64,000 nt of DNA from Mucilaginibacter phenanthrenivorans (GTDB lineage Bacteria; Bacteroidota; Bacteroidia; Sphingobacteriales; Sphingobacteriaceae), in contig NZ_JAHVAP010000010.1 of NCBI RefSeq assembly GCF_024721155.1, forward strand, positions 62,001 to 126,000, in the 5' to 3' direction. The notes under the pieces are model-generated. The model made no database searches, was not told where the DNA came from, and saw only the letters and a program-made list of their open reading frames with translations. The stretch's first letter is position 1, and the number at the start of each line of letters is the position of its first letter. Positions 35,059-44,500 of this stretch are shown piece by piece. A program made the translations under genes and the position numbers.

Positions 35059-35169
35059 GAAAGTCAAAATTAGTTTTATCATTTCAACGCTTAATTAGTT
35101 TTTGTTAAATTTTCGTAGTGGCAACTTCATAATAAGAGTGGAATTTAAGTTATCCTAAATTATAATAAC

Positions 35170-38100
35170 ATGCCTGATAAATATTATCCAGCACTATCGT
35201 CAGTTGTTTCTTTGGATCAGTTACCGGAGAATCTAAGTTCAATGACTTCGGGTTTTGCGTCACTTTTTGATGATATTTATTTCCGCAATTTATATACAAA
35301 AGCCTCAGCAAACCTCTCATCAGGCTCTTATAAACTCGAAATTATATGTTTTGCGGACTTTTTAAAATTTGAGATACCTGGAACCGGAATCAATTTGATA
35401 TTAAATCCTGATATAAATAATCCAGGCGTTGACTTTAGCGTGGTTCCGTTAACACTCACCTGGAACTGGGGTATTTTAAAATATTTGACAAATTTTAAAA
35501 TTAATTATTTAGATTTTACCCCTGAGACTTTTTTTAATACAATCTTAGATATTATACAAGTCTCACAAAAGGACTTACTATTCAGTGCGGTAAGTACCTT
35601 TATATCCGGCCAAGATCCTCTTAGTCAATTTGCTGTTTCTGCAAATGCTAAATATCCAAATTTAGACATTGCTTTACCTTTAAACCCAGACATAAACATC
35701 GCATTAAATGATGTTCTGACATCAATACAGGAAAGTTCGGAAGTTACTTTAAATGATATTCTAATAAATGATTATGTTCTTAATCCTGATAATACTGAAA
35801 ATAGTCTTCAAAATTTGGAAGATCTTTTCTCAAGATTTTTAGGCTTTGATGTTGTGAACAATATCAAGAATTTGTTAATACCAAGAATAAAAGCAAATCT
35901 TGAATTATCAGTGGGAATTCAAATACCGCGTTCAGTATTGGTTCCTGTAAAGCAAGATGGAACTGTCGAAAGCGATGCCGATATATTGACAACACTCATA
36001 TTCGAAATTGGTCAATTTGGATTTGATTCAAAATCGGGCTTTTTTTTCAACGACGATCTGGGTTTGACATTTCCAACTGCCTATCCTAAAGCGCAAATTG
36101 GTAATACTGGAATCATTATTGGGTTTACGCAAGCGAGACTTTTCACTGGAACTAGTGACGGTATATTTAACACATTTGGTAATTACCCTCCAGATTTCCG
36201 TGGACTTTATATAAAAGAAGTTGATATCAGCATACCGCGGTTCGGGACAGACGATATGAACCACTCGTCGTTTGCAATTAACGGAGAGAATTTACTAATT
36301 GGGACGGGGGGGATTTCTGGAACTATTGAACTGGAACAAAGTGGCGTTTTATTTCGGAAGTTCGGCAATTTTTCGGTGGAGTTGGACACCTTTTCGGTGA
36401 CGTTTAAGCAAAATGCGATTGTGGGTTCCACGATCAGCGGTAAAATAACTTTGCCGTCGGGTTTCCAGGGTGACGGGCAGGTGTCGGTGGTGAAGATCGA
36501 CGGGAGCATCATGGATAACGGGAATTTTAAGCTGACGGGTACGTTTTTGGGTGAGTTGCCGGAGTTTACGTTCCCGGGGGTGTTTACGGTGCATATCAGC
36601 AAGCTGGAGCTGGGTGAAAAGGGCGGCAGGTTTTATGTGAGTGTTGCGGGGTTGCTGGATTTTATCGCGGATGTGCCGGGGCTGGGGGAGGTGTTGCCGA
36701 AGGGGATCATTATCAATAAGCTGCTGATCTGGGATAACGGGGATATTGAGTTTGCGGGGGGCGGTTTGACGGTGCCGAAGGCTTTTCGCCTGGAGGTGGG
36801 GCCGGTGCGGATGGAGGTGTCGAATATTTCGATCGGTTCGCATACGCGGGTGCACAACGGGATTCAGCGGGATTATTATTACTTCGGGTTTGACGGGATG
36901 ATCAATGCGGGGACGGCGGGCTTCGGGGTTGGGGGAAACGGGCTGAAGTATTACTTTACGCATGATGATCATTACCCGGATAAGCTTTTTGACAGTTATT
37001 TGAGCATTGACGGGATTTCCATTGATATTACGATACCGGCAAATGTGACGCCGCCGGATACGCCTGCTTTTATTTTGCAGGGGTTTTTGTCGATGAAGAA
37101 CCCGGAACCGGCGGGTTCGGCTTCGGCGACGGAGTATATGGGGAAGATTTCGGTGTCGGTTCCGAAGCTGCATATCACCGGGAGTGCGGCGATGCGGCTG
37201 AACCCGCATGTGCCTTCGTTTATCGTGGATATGGGGCTGGACCTGGCGACGCCGATCCCGCTGGGGGGGACGAGCCTGGGGATCTATGGCTTCCGGGGGC
37301 TGATCGGGCAGCATTATGTGCCGTCCAGGGCGGCGGCGCATTTGCCGGATGATGCGACCTGGTGGGATTATTATAAGGCGAAGAGCAGTTTGACGGGCCT
37401 GGAGGGGGTGGAGATCGATAAGTTTGCCAATGAGCCGGGCTTTTCGCTGGGTGCGGGGGTTGCTATAGCTACAGAATTTGATTCGGGCTTTGTCTTTTCG
37501 AGTAAGTTGTTTTTATTGCTGGGGCTGCCGGATGTGTTTTTGATCCAGGGGCAGGCGGCGGTGCTGCGGGACCGGATCGGTTTGCATGATGATGTGGATC
37601 CGCCGTTCAGTGCGCTGATCGTGATCAGTAACCAGTCGGTACTGGGGAACCTTGGGGTGGACTTTAATTTGCCGTCCTCGGGGGGGCTGAAGGGGGATAT
37701 CATTTCGCTGGAGGCGCAGCTGGAGATGGCGTTCTTCTTTAACAATGCCTCGGGCTGGTACCTGAATATCGGTAAGGATACGCCGGCTGCGGCGATGGTG
37801 CAGGCGAGTATTTTGGATATCTTCCGGGGGCATGCCTACCTGATGATCTCCTCGCGGGGGATCCGGGCGGGTGCGGGGATCGGGTATGACTTTGACAAGC
37901 ATTTCGGGCCGGTGCATCTGAGCCTGGGAGCCAGCCTGGATGTGGGCGGCTTTATCAGCTTTAAACCGGTGCAGATCGGTGGCTTTATCCAGCTGAGCGG
38001 TCATGCCTCGCTGAAGGTCTGGAAGTTTGGCCTTGGCTTGTGGGTATCCCTTGGCCTGGCGGTGGAGGCGCCGCATCCGTTCAACATGACGGGGAGTATG

Positions 38101-41100
38101 CGGGTGAAGCTGCCGCTGCCCTGGCCGATCCCGGATATCAAGTTTTCGCTGGAGATCAGCTGGCACTTTAACAATGACCGGTCGCCGCTGCTGGCGCCGG
38201 TGGCGGTGCTCGGCCTGCCGGATCCGGGGACGGGGTATATCCCGGCTTCCGCCACGAATATCCTGTCGAACGAGGTCTTCCAGGTGAATTACGTCTTGTC
38301 CCAGGATGCGGCGGTGATCCCGCACCCGGGCGATGCGGCCTGGAAGTTTGACTTTACTTCGGTTGCGGATGCAGAAAATGTGACCATCCCGCTGGATAGC
38401 TTTGTGGACATTGCGCTGCTGAAGCCGGTCATTCCCGGTAATGCAGGGATTGGGGGGGCCTCCAGCCAGCTGCCGGTTGGTTACGTGGAAATGATCCCGC
38501 CTGCAAAGGGGGTGAGCGACCAGGTGCGGCACCAGTTTGAGCTGGTGGCCCTGGATGTTTTTGCCTGGCGGGCGGCGGACAGTACCTGGGTGCCTTATAA
38601 TATTTACGAGTCGGTTACGGCGATTGTCAGCGGGAATACGGGGCCGGGGGCCATTGATCTTTCGCAGCTGAAGCCGGGCTACTGGCAGTTTACGGAGAAG
38701 GATAAGTACAACAAGATCCGCTTGTTGTCTCAAAATATGTTCAGCTATACGAACGGTTCCACCAGTGACCAGCTGGACCTGGACGGTATGAATTTTATGC
38801 CGGAGGACCTGTTTTGTTATGAGACGGTGCTGCGGACGGTGCTGGTGAACTGGAAGGCGGTGCCGGTGGGAACGACTTACCCGGAGGGGGTGCCGGTGGC
38901 GGCGGGTGCGTTGCTGCTTACCTTTAACGGGATCACCGCGGTTGTGGCCGAGGACGCTGGGCTGGCTGCGCCGGCGCTGCTGGTGAGCGGGACGCCGGGC
39001 AGCCTGGTGATCACGCTGCCGGAGCCGGTGACGCATTTGAAACTAGAATTTGGTGAGAATACTAATCAGGTGCTGGTGAGCTTTGTCCGGACGCAGTATA
39101 CGCCGGACGGGCATGGTCATGCCATTGCTGCGGATGTGGTGGTGGGTTCCGAGCCGGTATTGCCTGGCCAGCCGGCGGCGGTGCTGAGCTATGATGATGC
39201 GGCGGTTGCCATTGACCGGGTGGTGCTCCGTTTTGACGGGGCGGCTGTTCCCGGGTATACCGGGGACCTGGTGCTTGGCGGGCACCTGCAATTGCCTGCA
39301 ACGTTCATCCCGGCCGGCCTGGATGGCAACATCGAGGCCGGCCGGGCTTTGCTGTTCGCTGCTTTGTATGACCGCGGGCTGACCGGCTCGGAGGTGCTGC
39401 AGCTGGAACACAGCGGGCAGCCGGGGCTGGTGGCGCAATGGGTGCTGGATTCGCCTGTGGCGGATGCCGGCGGGCTGAACGGGATCCTGTCGGGCAGCCC
39501 GGACCTGGGTACGGGCTTTTACGCGCGGAACGGTGCCGGGTATGAGCAGGTCCGCGGTGTGTATGAATTTACAGGGAATGCGGATGCGGTGATCGTTCCT
39601 TATGATCCGCTGCTCAACGTGGAGGGGGGCAGTTTTGCCGTGGAGGTAACGGCGATCTTTAATCCCTTTGCTGCGGGGATCAGTACGCTGTTGTATAAGG
39701 TGGAGGCGGATGCAGTGACGGGTGACCGGAAGGGGTTTGCGCTCCACCTGCTCCGGCAGACGCCGGCGGTGCCGCTGACCCGGTACCCGGATGCGGCAGG
39801 TGTGCCCGGGTTTACGGTGTTGCTGACCTGTTATGACGGGCAGGCGAGTTCCGGGATCACGGTGAGTGGCCGGTTCACGCTGGACTGTTCGGATCATACG
39901 GTAGTGGCCCGGCAATACAAGCGGGTGTTGGTGTCGGTCAGCCGGGAGGCGGGGACCGTTGCGGTTTATATCGACCGGGAACTGAGGGGCAGCGCGGCGA
40001 TCCCTGCTGAACTGGGCGCTGCGGCGGGGGATGCGGGTGTGTTGTCCACCTTCCTGGACCAGGTGAGCTATATCACGGCGGCGGACCAGGCGCGGCAGGC
40101 GGATAACCCGGTTACCCAAACGGGCTTTATCGATGAGGTGCAGGTGCTGAGCGATACGCTGAACAGGACGATCCAGCCGGTATGGCGGCCGAATACCACC
40201 TACGCGGTGCGGGTGCAGACCCAGGACCGGGTGGACGGCGGCAGTTCCCCGGTGCTGGTCAGCCAGGTGTTCGGGTTTCAGACGGCCGGGCCGCTGGGGC
40301 ACTTTCACCAGCACAGCAAGGCTTACCAGGACCTGGCGGACCTGGATGAGGCGGCGCTATTCAAGCTGTCCAACCTGAAATATTATATCAATTATGACCG
40401 TTCGTTCCCGGATGCGCAGGGGCGTTATGAGCTGAGCAAGCCGGTGTTTTACCATAACCCGCAGGTAAAGCTGTACTTCACGCAGCCTTATATCAATGCG
40501 ATGTTCACGGACTGGGAGGCCTACCAGGGGCTGCCGGTGTCACAAAGCCGGCTGGAGCTGCAGTTGCTGGACCCTGCGGGGAATGCGGTGACGCAGCAGC
40601 TGGCCTGGGACCCGGTGCAGGAGATCCCGGTTGACGATAGCAATTACAAAACGCTGCCGCCGGACCAGCAGCTCATCTATATGTTCGACCGCGCTGCGTC
40701 CCACGGGGGCTGCAACCCGCTGACGGAGGCGCTGGTGAAGCGGCTCCGGCAGGGTTCCTACCAGTTCCCGGACCTGCTGCCCAATAAGTTGTATACGGCG
40801 CTTTTTAACGCGGTATACCAGCCGGAGGGCGGGGCGGCGGACAGCGTGGAGGTGCACAAGTTTGGCTTTATTACCTCGCGGTATGCCGGTTTCGGGGAGC
40901 AGGCGGGCAGTTTTGTCCTGGATGCGACGCCCGGCAGTGAACGGTATGCCGTTTATGTGCAGCCGGTGGCCTTTGACAGTGCTTACCTGGCGCAGGTGCT
41001 TGCCGGGCTGGTCAATGCTGACCCGGATGCGGATCCGCCTGCGGTGATGAAATATGCGGTGCCTTTTGACCGCCTGGTTTACGGCGGGCTGAAGCTGCCT

Positions 41101-41475
41101 GCGCCGGAACCGGGTGATACCTCGGTGATCGTGCTGGTGGTCAATACGGATCCGGCGGCGCATACCCGGCGGCTGCTGGGGATCATTGTTTATAACCCGG
41201 AACCGTTTAACGAGCCGAAATTGCCTGCGGCATCGCTTGGGGATACGGTGAAGCTGACGCTGACGCTGCCCGGCGGCACGGTGCTCACGCCGGATGCGTT
41301 CATCAATATTTATTCCGGGGATAATTCGGCGGTGTTCATCACGAATGCGGCCATGGACCTGGCATCGGGCAGTATGCAGCTGAGCTTCCGCTATAAGGTG
41401 TTTAACGGAATTGATTATGAGACAATTTACCAGGACTATGACGGTCCGGGAATTGATATGGCGCCCTGGTTTTAG
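35170..41475 (+). CDS. Giant 2101-residue leaderless protein, LamG-like domain; mosaic gene
   Basis: There is no signal peptide. Residues 1-390 come from AT-rich DNA and the rest from GC-rich DNA, so the protein is a chimera at the sequence level. Residues about 390-1010 are a long series of amphipathic beta-strands rich in Gly (for example AGGGLTVPKAFRLEVGPVRM and FGLGLWVSLGLAVEAPHP) that resemble the large DUF6603-type architecture; this assignment is tentative. Residues about 1415-1665 form a LamG/concanavalin-like sandwich (VAQWVLDSPVADAGGLNGIL ... GFIDEVQVLSDTLN). The C-terminus is beta-rich. No protease or toxin motif is seen. It looks like a large scaffold or binding protein. Confidence 0.7.
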   Translation: MPDKYYPALSSVVSLDQLPENLSSMTSGFASLFDDIYFRNLYTKASANLSSGSYKLEIICFADFLKFEIPGTGINLILNPDINNPGVDFSVVPLTLTWNWGILKYLTNFKINYLDFTPETFFNTILDIIQVSQKDLLFSAVSTFISGQDPLSQFAVSANAKYPNLDIALPLNPDINIALNDVLTSIQESSEVTLNDILINDYVLNPDNTENSLQNLEDLFSRFLGFDVVNNIKNLLIPRIKANLELSVGIQIPRSVLVPVKQDGTVESDADILTTLIFEIGQFGFDSKSGFFFNDDLGLTFPTAYPKAQIGNTGIIIGFTQARLFTGTSDGIFNTFGNYPPDFRGLYIKEVDISIPRFGTDDMNHSSFAINGENLLIGTGGISGTIELEQSGVLFRKFGNFSVELDTFSVTFKQNAIVGSTISGKITLPSGFQGDGQVSVVKIDGSIMDNGNFKLTGTFLGELPEFTFPGVFTVHISKLELGEKGGRFYVSVAGLLDFIADVPGLGEVLPKGIIINKLLIWDNGDIEFAGGGLTVPKAFRLEVGPVRMEVSNISIGSHTRVHNGIQRDYYYFGFDGMINAGTAGFGVGGNGLKYYFTHDDHYPDKLFDSYLSIDGISIDITIPANVTPPDTPAFILQGFLSMKNPEPAGSASATEYMGKISVSVPKLHITGSAAMRLNPHVPSFIVDMGLDLATPIPLGGTSLGIYGFRGLIGQHYVPSRAAAHLPDDATWWDYYKAKSSLTGLEGVEIDKFANEPGFSLGAGVAIATEFDSGFVFSSKLFLLLGLPDVFLIQGQAAVLRDRIGLHDDVDPPFSALIVISNQSVLGNLGVDFNLPSSGGLKGDIISLEAQLEMAFFFNNASGWYLNIGKDTPAAAMVQASILDIFRGHAYLMISSRGIRAGAGIGYDFDKHFGPVHLSLGASLDVGGFISFKPVQIGGFIQLSGHASLKVWKFGLGLWVSLGLAVEAPHPFNMTGSMRVKLPLPWPIPDIKFSLEISWHFNNDRSPLLAPVAVLGLPDPGTGYIPASATNILSNEVFQVNYVLSQDAAVIPHPGDAAWKFDFTSVADAENVTIPLDSFVDIALLKPVIPGNAGIGGASSQLPVGYVEMIPPAKGVSDQVRHQFELVALDVFAWRAADSTWVPYNIYESVTAIVSGNTGPGAIDLSQLKPGYWQFTEKDKYNKIRLLSQNMFSYTNGSTSDQLDLDGMNFMPEDLFCYETVLRTVLVNWKAVPVGTTYPEGVPVAAGALLLTFNGITAVVAEDAGLAAPALLVSGTPGSLVITLPEPVTHLKLEFGENTNQVLVSFVRTQYTPDGHGHAIAADVVVGSEPVLPGQPAAVLSYDDAAVAIDRVVLRFDGAAVPGYTGDLVLGGHLQLPATFIPAGLDGNIEAGRALLFAALYDRGLTGSEVLQLEHSGQPGLVAQWVLDSPVADAGGLNGILSGSPDLGTGFYARNGAGYEQVRGVYEFTGNADAVIVPYDPLLNVEGGSFAVEVTAIFNPFAAGISTLLYKVEADAVTGDRKGFALHLLRQTPAVPLTRYPDAAGVPGFTVLLTCYDGQASSGITVSGRFTLDCSDHTVVARQYKRVLVSVSREAGTVAVYIDRELRGSAAIPAELGAAAGDAGVLSTFLDQVSYITAADQARQADNPVTQTGFIDEVQVLSDTLNRTIQPVWRPNTTYAVRVQTQDRVDGGSSPVLVSQVFGFQTAGPLGHFHQHSKAYQDLADLDEAALFKLSNLKYYINYDRSFPDAQGRYELSKPVFYHNPQVKLYFTQPYINAMFTDWEAYQGLPVSQSRLELQLLDPAGNAVTQQLAWDPVQEIPVDDSNYKTLPPDQQLIYMFDRAASHGGCNPLTEALVKRLRQGSYQFPDLLPNKLYTALFNAVYQPEGGAADSVEVHKFGFITSRYAGFGEQAGSFVLDATPGSERYAVYVQPVAFDSAYLAQVLAGLVNADPDADPPAVMKYAVPFDRLVYGGLKLPAPEPGDTSVIVLVVNTDPAAHTRRLLGIIVYNPEPFNEPKLPAASLGDTVKLTLTLPGGTVLTPDAFINIYSGDNSAVFITNAAMDLASGSMQLSFRYKVFNGIDYETIYQDYDGPGIDMAPWF

Positions 41476-41529
41476 TTAAGGGAGCGGGGAATTTTGGTTT
41501 AATGATAGGAATCTATAAATAGCGTGTAA

Positions 41530-44500
41530 ATGTCTTCAGGAACGAATTATAATGCCTTTTGTGCCGATTACCGTACGATGGCGAATTGCCTGTTTGCGAT
41601 CCAGGCGGCTGAGGCGGGCGGGGATCTTGCCGCGCACCCGGAGCTGACCGGGCAGCTGTATGTCTTTGACTGGGGCGTGCTCCGGAAGCTGTACAATACG
41701 ACTGCCGGTATCCTGGGCAGGCTGGAGGGTTTTACCCTGGGCGAAAATTACCTGTATTTTGATTTTGATCTGGGTAACTTTAATAACGACTTCAACCTGG
41801 GGGTGGTCGTGGACCCGGCGCCGGGCTACGGCCAGGATATCATTTCCTATACGCCCGGGGATTATACGGATTTTGACTTTACCGGCCTTGATTTTAACAC
41901 AGGGCTGGTCGATGATACGAATACGGGCTACAGTTCCCACTTCCAGACCATCCTGAATATGTTTGGCCTGTTGTGCAGCCGCTCTTCCGAGCTGACCGAT
42001 GCGGAGCGCCAGCGGCTGAACCAGGACCTGGCGGCTGTGCTGAGCGCGTTTGCGCTGCTGCAAAATGCCCTTTCGGCGGCCGGGTTAAATCCCTGCGTAC
42101 CGCAGGTAGCCCATTTTAAGAATTCGTCGTTTTTATACCTGCAGGCGGCGGGTTCCGACGGGGGAAATGGCATCGCTGCGGGGGTGCACCTGCGGTGGAG
42201 CCTGGCCGGGGACCTGGGGCTGAACCACCTGCCGCAGGGCGGGTACCTGAACGCCCCGGCTGCCGGGTACAACCGGCCGGACGATTATATTACCCTTTCG
42301 CGGACGCCTTATGCCAACCCGGCGCTTGCCACCCTCGATTTCGGGCTGGCCCTGCCGGCGATTGATTTTGCGGCCAGGCAATGGCGGTATACGGTCAACA
42401 GCGTTTTTGGGGGCCGGTCGTCCAGCAGTGCGGTTACGCTGACCTTTACGGATGCTGTGCTTTATAGCCAGGCTGCTGCTGCGGTTAGCCCGCAGGCGGG
42501 GGCGCTTGCCTTCCTGCAGGCCTACCGGGGGATGATCGAGCTGGTGGTGGCGGATAAGGCCTGCTTTGCCTTTGGCTATGACTTCCGGCCGGTGGAAGGG
42601 CGGACCGACGGTTTTTTAAAGATCGAGGCGCTCAGCGCTGCGGAGCTGGGCGGCACGGGTACGGAGACCGTCAATATCCGGCAGACGGTGACGGCGGGTT
42701 CAGGCCCGGTGACCGGGGTGCTGCAGGGGGATAATTTGACGCGGTTGCGGCTGCAGCAATCCGCAGGGGGCTGGCTGCAATCCATTTCCTTCGAGACCTA
42801 TGATGACTTTATCGGTACACGGCTGGCGGCAGACTGGACGGTGGTCGGGAATGCGTTTGCCTTGTCGCTGGCAGACCAGGAGGTTTTTGACCGGCTGGAG
42901 ACCGCGGCATACCCGGTTGACGGCCTGTGGCCGCAATACAATGACGGTACGCGGGTGAGGGTGGCCAATTACCAGGATAAGTGGGGTGTTTCGCGCGCAA
43001 ATGACCCGTCTGTTAAGGCGACGGTTCAAAAATATTTGGAATTGAGCGCAACGGATCCGCGGGCGGTGGCTATCATCCGGGATGATGGCGCAGGCCCGGA
43101 TGATCCCGGGCTAAGCTTTAGTTACCTGGATGCGCTCAACCTGATGGCCACAGATTTCCATATTGCGCGGATGCTGGGGCTGGGCTGCATCGATGCGGCG
43201 GCCCTGCCGGGGTCCGGGCAGTATATCTATAAGATCAGCTATACCAATCTCCTGGCGCCGGGTTCGCCGGCGGTGACCGTGCATGAATATGCCAGCATGC
43301 CGACGGGAACGGCGGACAGCCGCCTGCCGGAAAAGCCGGCCATCCGGCCCCTGACGTATGCGGTAGCGGGGGCGGATACCGCAGGCGGCATGATCGATGC
43401 GCAGGGGTACATCAGTAATTTGAATACCCGGCTGGTCAATATCGGCCGCCTGCCCTATAATTTTGAAACCTTGCCGGCGTCGTTTTTTACGTCCGGCGCT
43501 ACTGCGCTTGACTTTAATATTTTTAGGGACAGCCGGTCCATTCTTTATGGGATTGAGTACCGTCCTGCCGGACAGGGCAGCTATGTCAAGCCGGAGATCC
43601 CGGGGATTAAAATGCCCGGGTATATATATTATGCCTACGATGCGGACTTCCAGGCAGCCGGTGTGGCGGAAACGGTGCTGTGCCCGGATGATGCGGATAG
43701 CCTGTACGTGCACTTTGAGCAGCAGGAGGGGGTGCATTATTATGCCGTTTATGGTGTTAACTGGTTTTCAAGGGCGTCTGTGCGCAGTGAGGAGGCCGCG
43801 ACCGATGCGACGGTCTTCCCTATTCCTAATAGTTTGAGGCCGCCGGCTGACGTTGCCGCGCAATACATCCAGGAGGAGGACACGCTGTTGTTTACCACGG
43901 GTACGGAACAGGCCTGGCTGGCCGGTCGCGCGGCTGCCTTTCCGGGTCAGGACGTCAGCTTCACGCGGGTGACTTTTAACTGGCTCGACCTGGCCGATAT
44001 TTCCTATGTAAAGGATCCCGAAGGGTTTGATTACGCATCGGTGTTAAAGCCGACCCGGGTGAAGCCCTGGTTCAGGGCGCTGCCGCCGCTGCAGGTTACC
44101 GGGTTAATTACCTCGGTGATCCCCGTTACGGGCAATGAGGAATTGTTGGCGCTTTATACGGGCAGTTACACCACGCTGGACGGGACATTGGCCGATCCTG
44201 CGATCGCCGGCGAAGACTTCTCCCGGTTTACGGGGAGCCTGCTGGTTACCCCGGAGGGCCAGTTCCCGGTGCAGGCGGTTGCTGCAGGTGCGGGCGGGCC
44301 CGTCATTACGGTGTCGCGGCTCAGCACAGCGGAGCTTGTCGAGGATGCAGGCGACCCGGGTATGTATGGTACCCGGAAAAGTTATATCCTGCCGCTTGCG
44401 GGCAGCAGGTTTACGGTGACCGAGAATTTATCGGACGAGGCGAACTGGTCCCCGGTTGCCGGGGATGTTCAATTGGTGAACTTTACAAACCCTGCGGCGC

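Larger units (their letters stand above)
31960..36345. other. AT-rich module inserted in or recombined into the GC-rich operon
   Basis: Base composition changes abruptly twice. DNA before about 31950 and after about 36345 is GC-rich with G/C-ending codons; between them, codons end in A/T throughout. The block holds the 659- and 333-residue genes and the first roughly 390 codons of the 2101-residue gene. The right-hand junction falls inside that reading frame, so exchange was in-frame, as in homologous or modular recombination. The degenerate gene start at 31783 marks the left junction. Confidence 0.7.

Noticed and set aside
37513..40314. Long antisense frames (507 and 423 codons) under the 2101-residue gene
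   Set aside because: His/Arg/Gln/Pro-rich low-complexity translations caused by the GC-rich sense codons; the sense frame has real domains.
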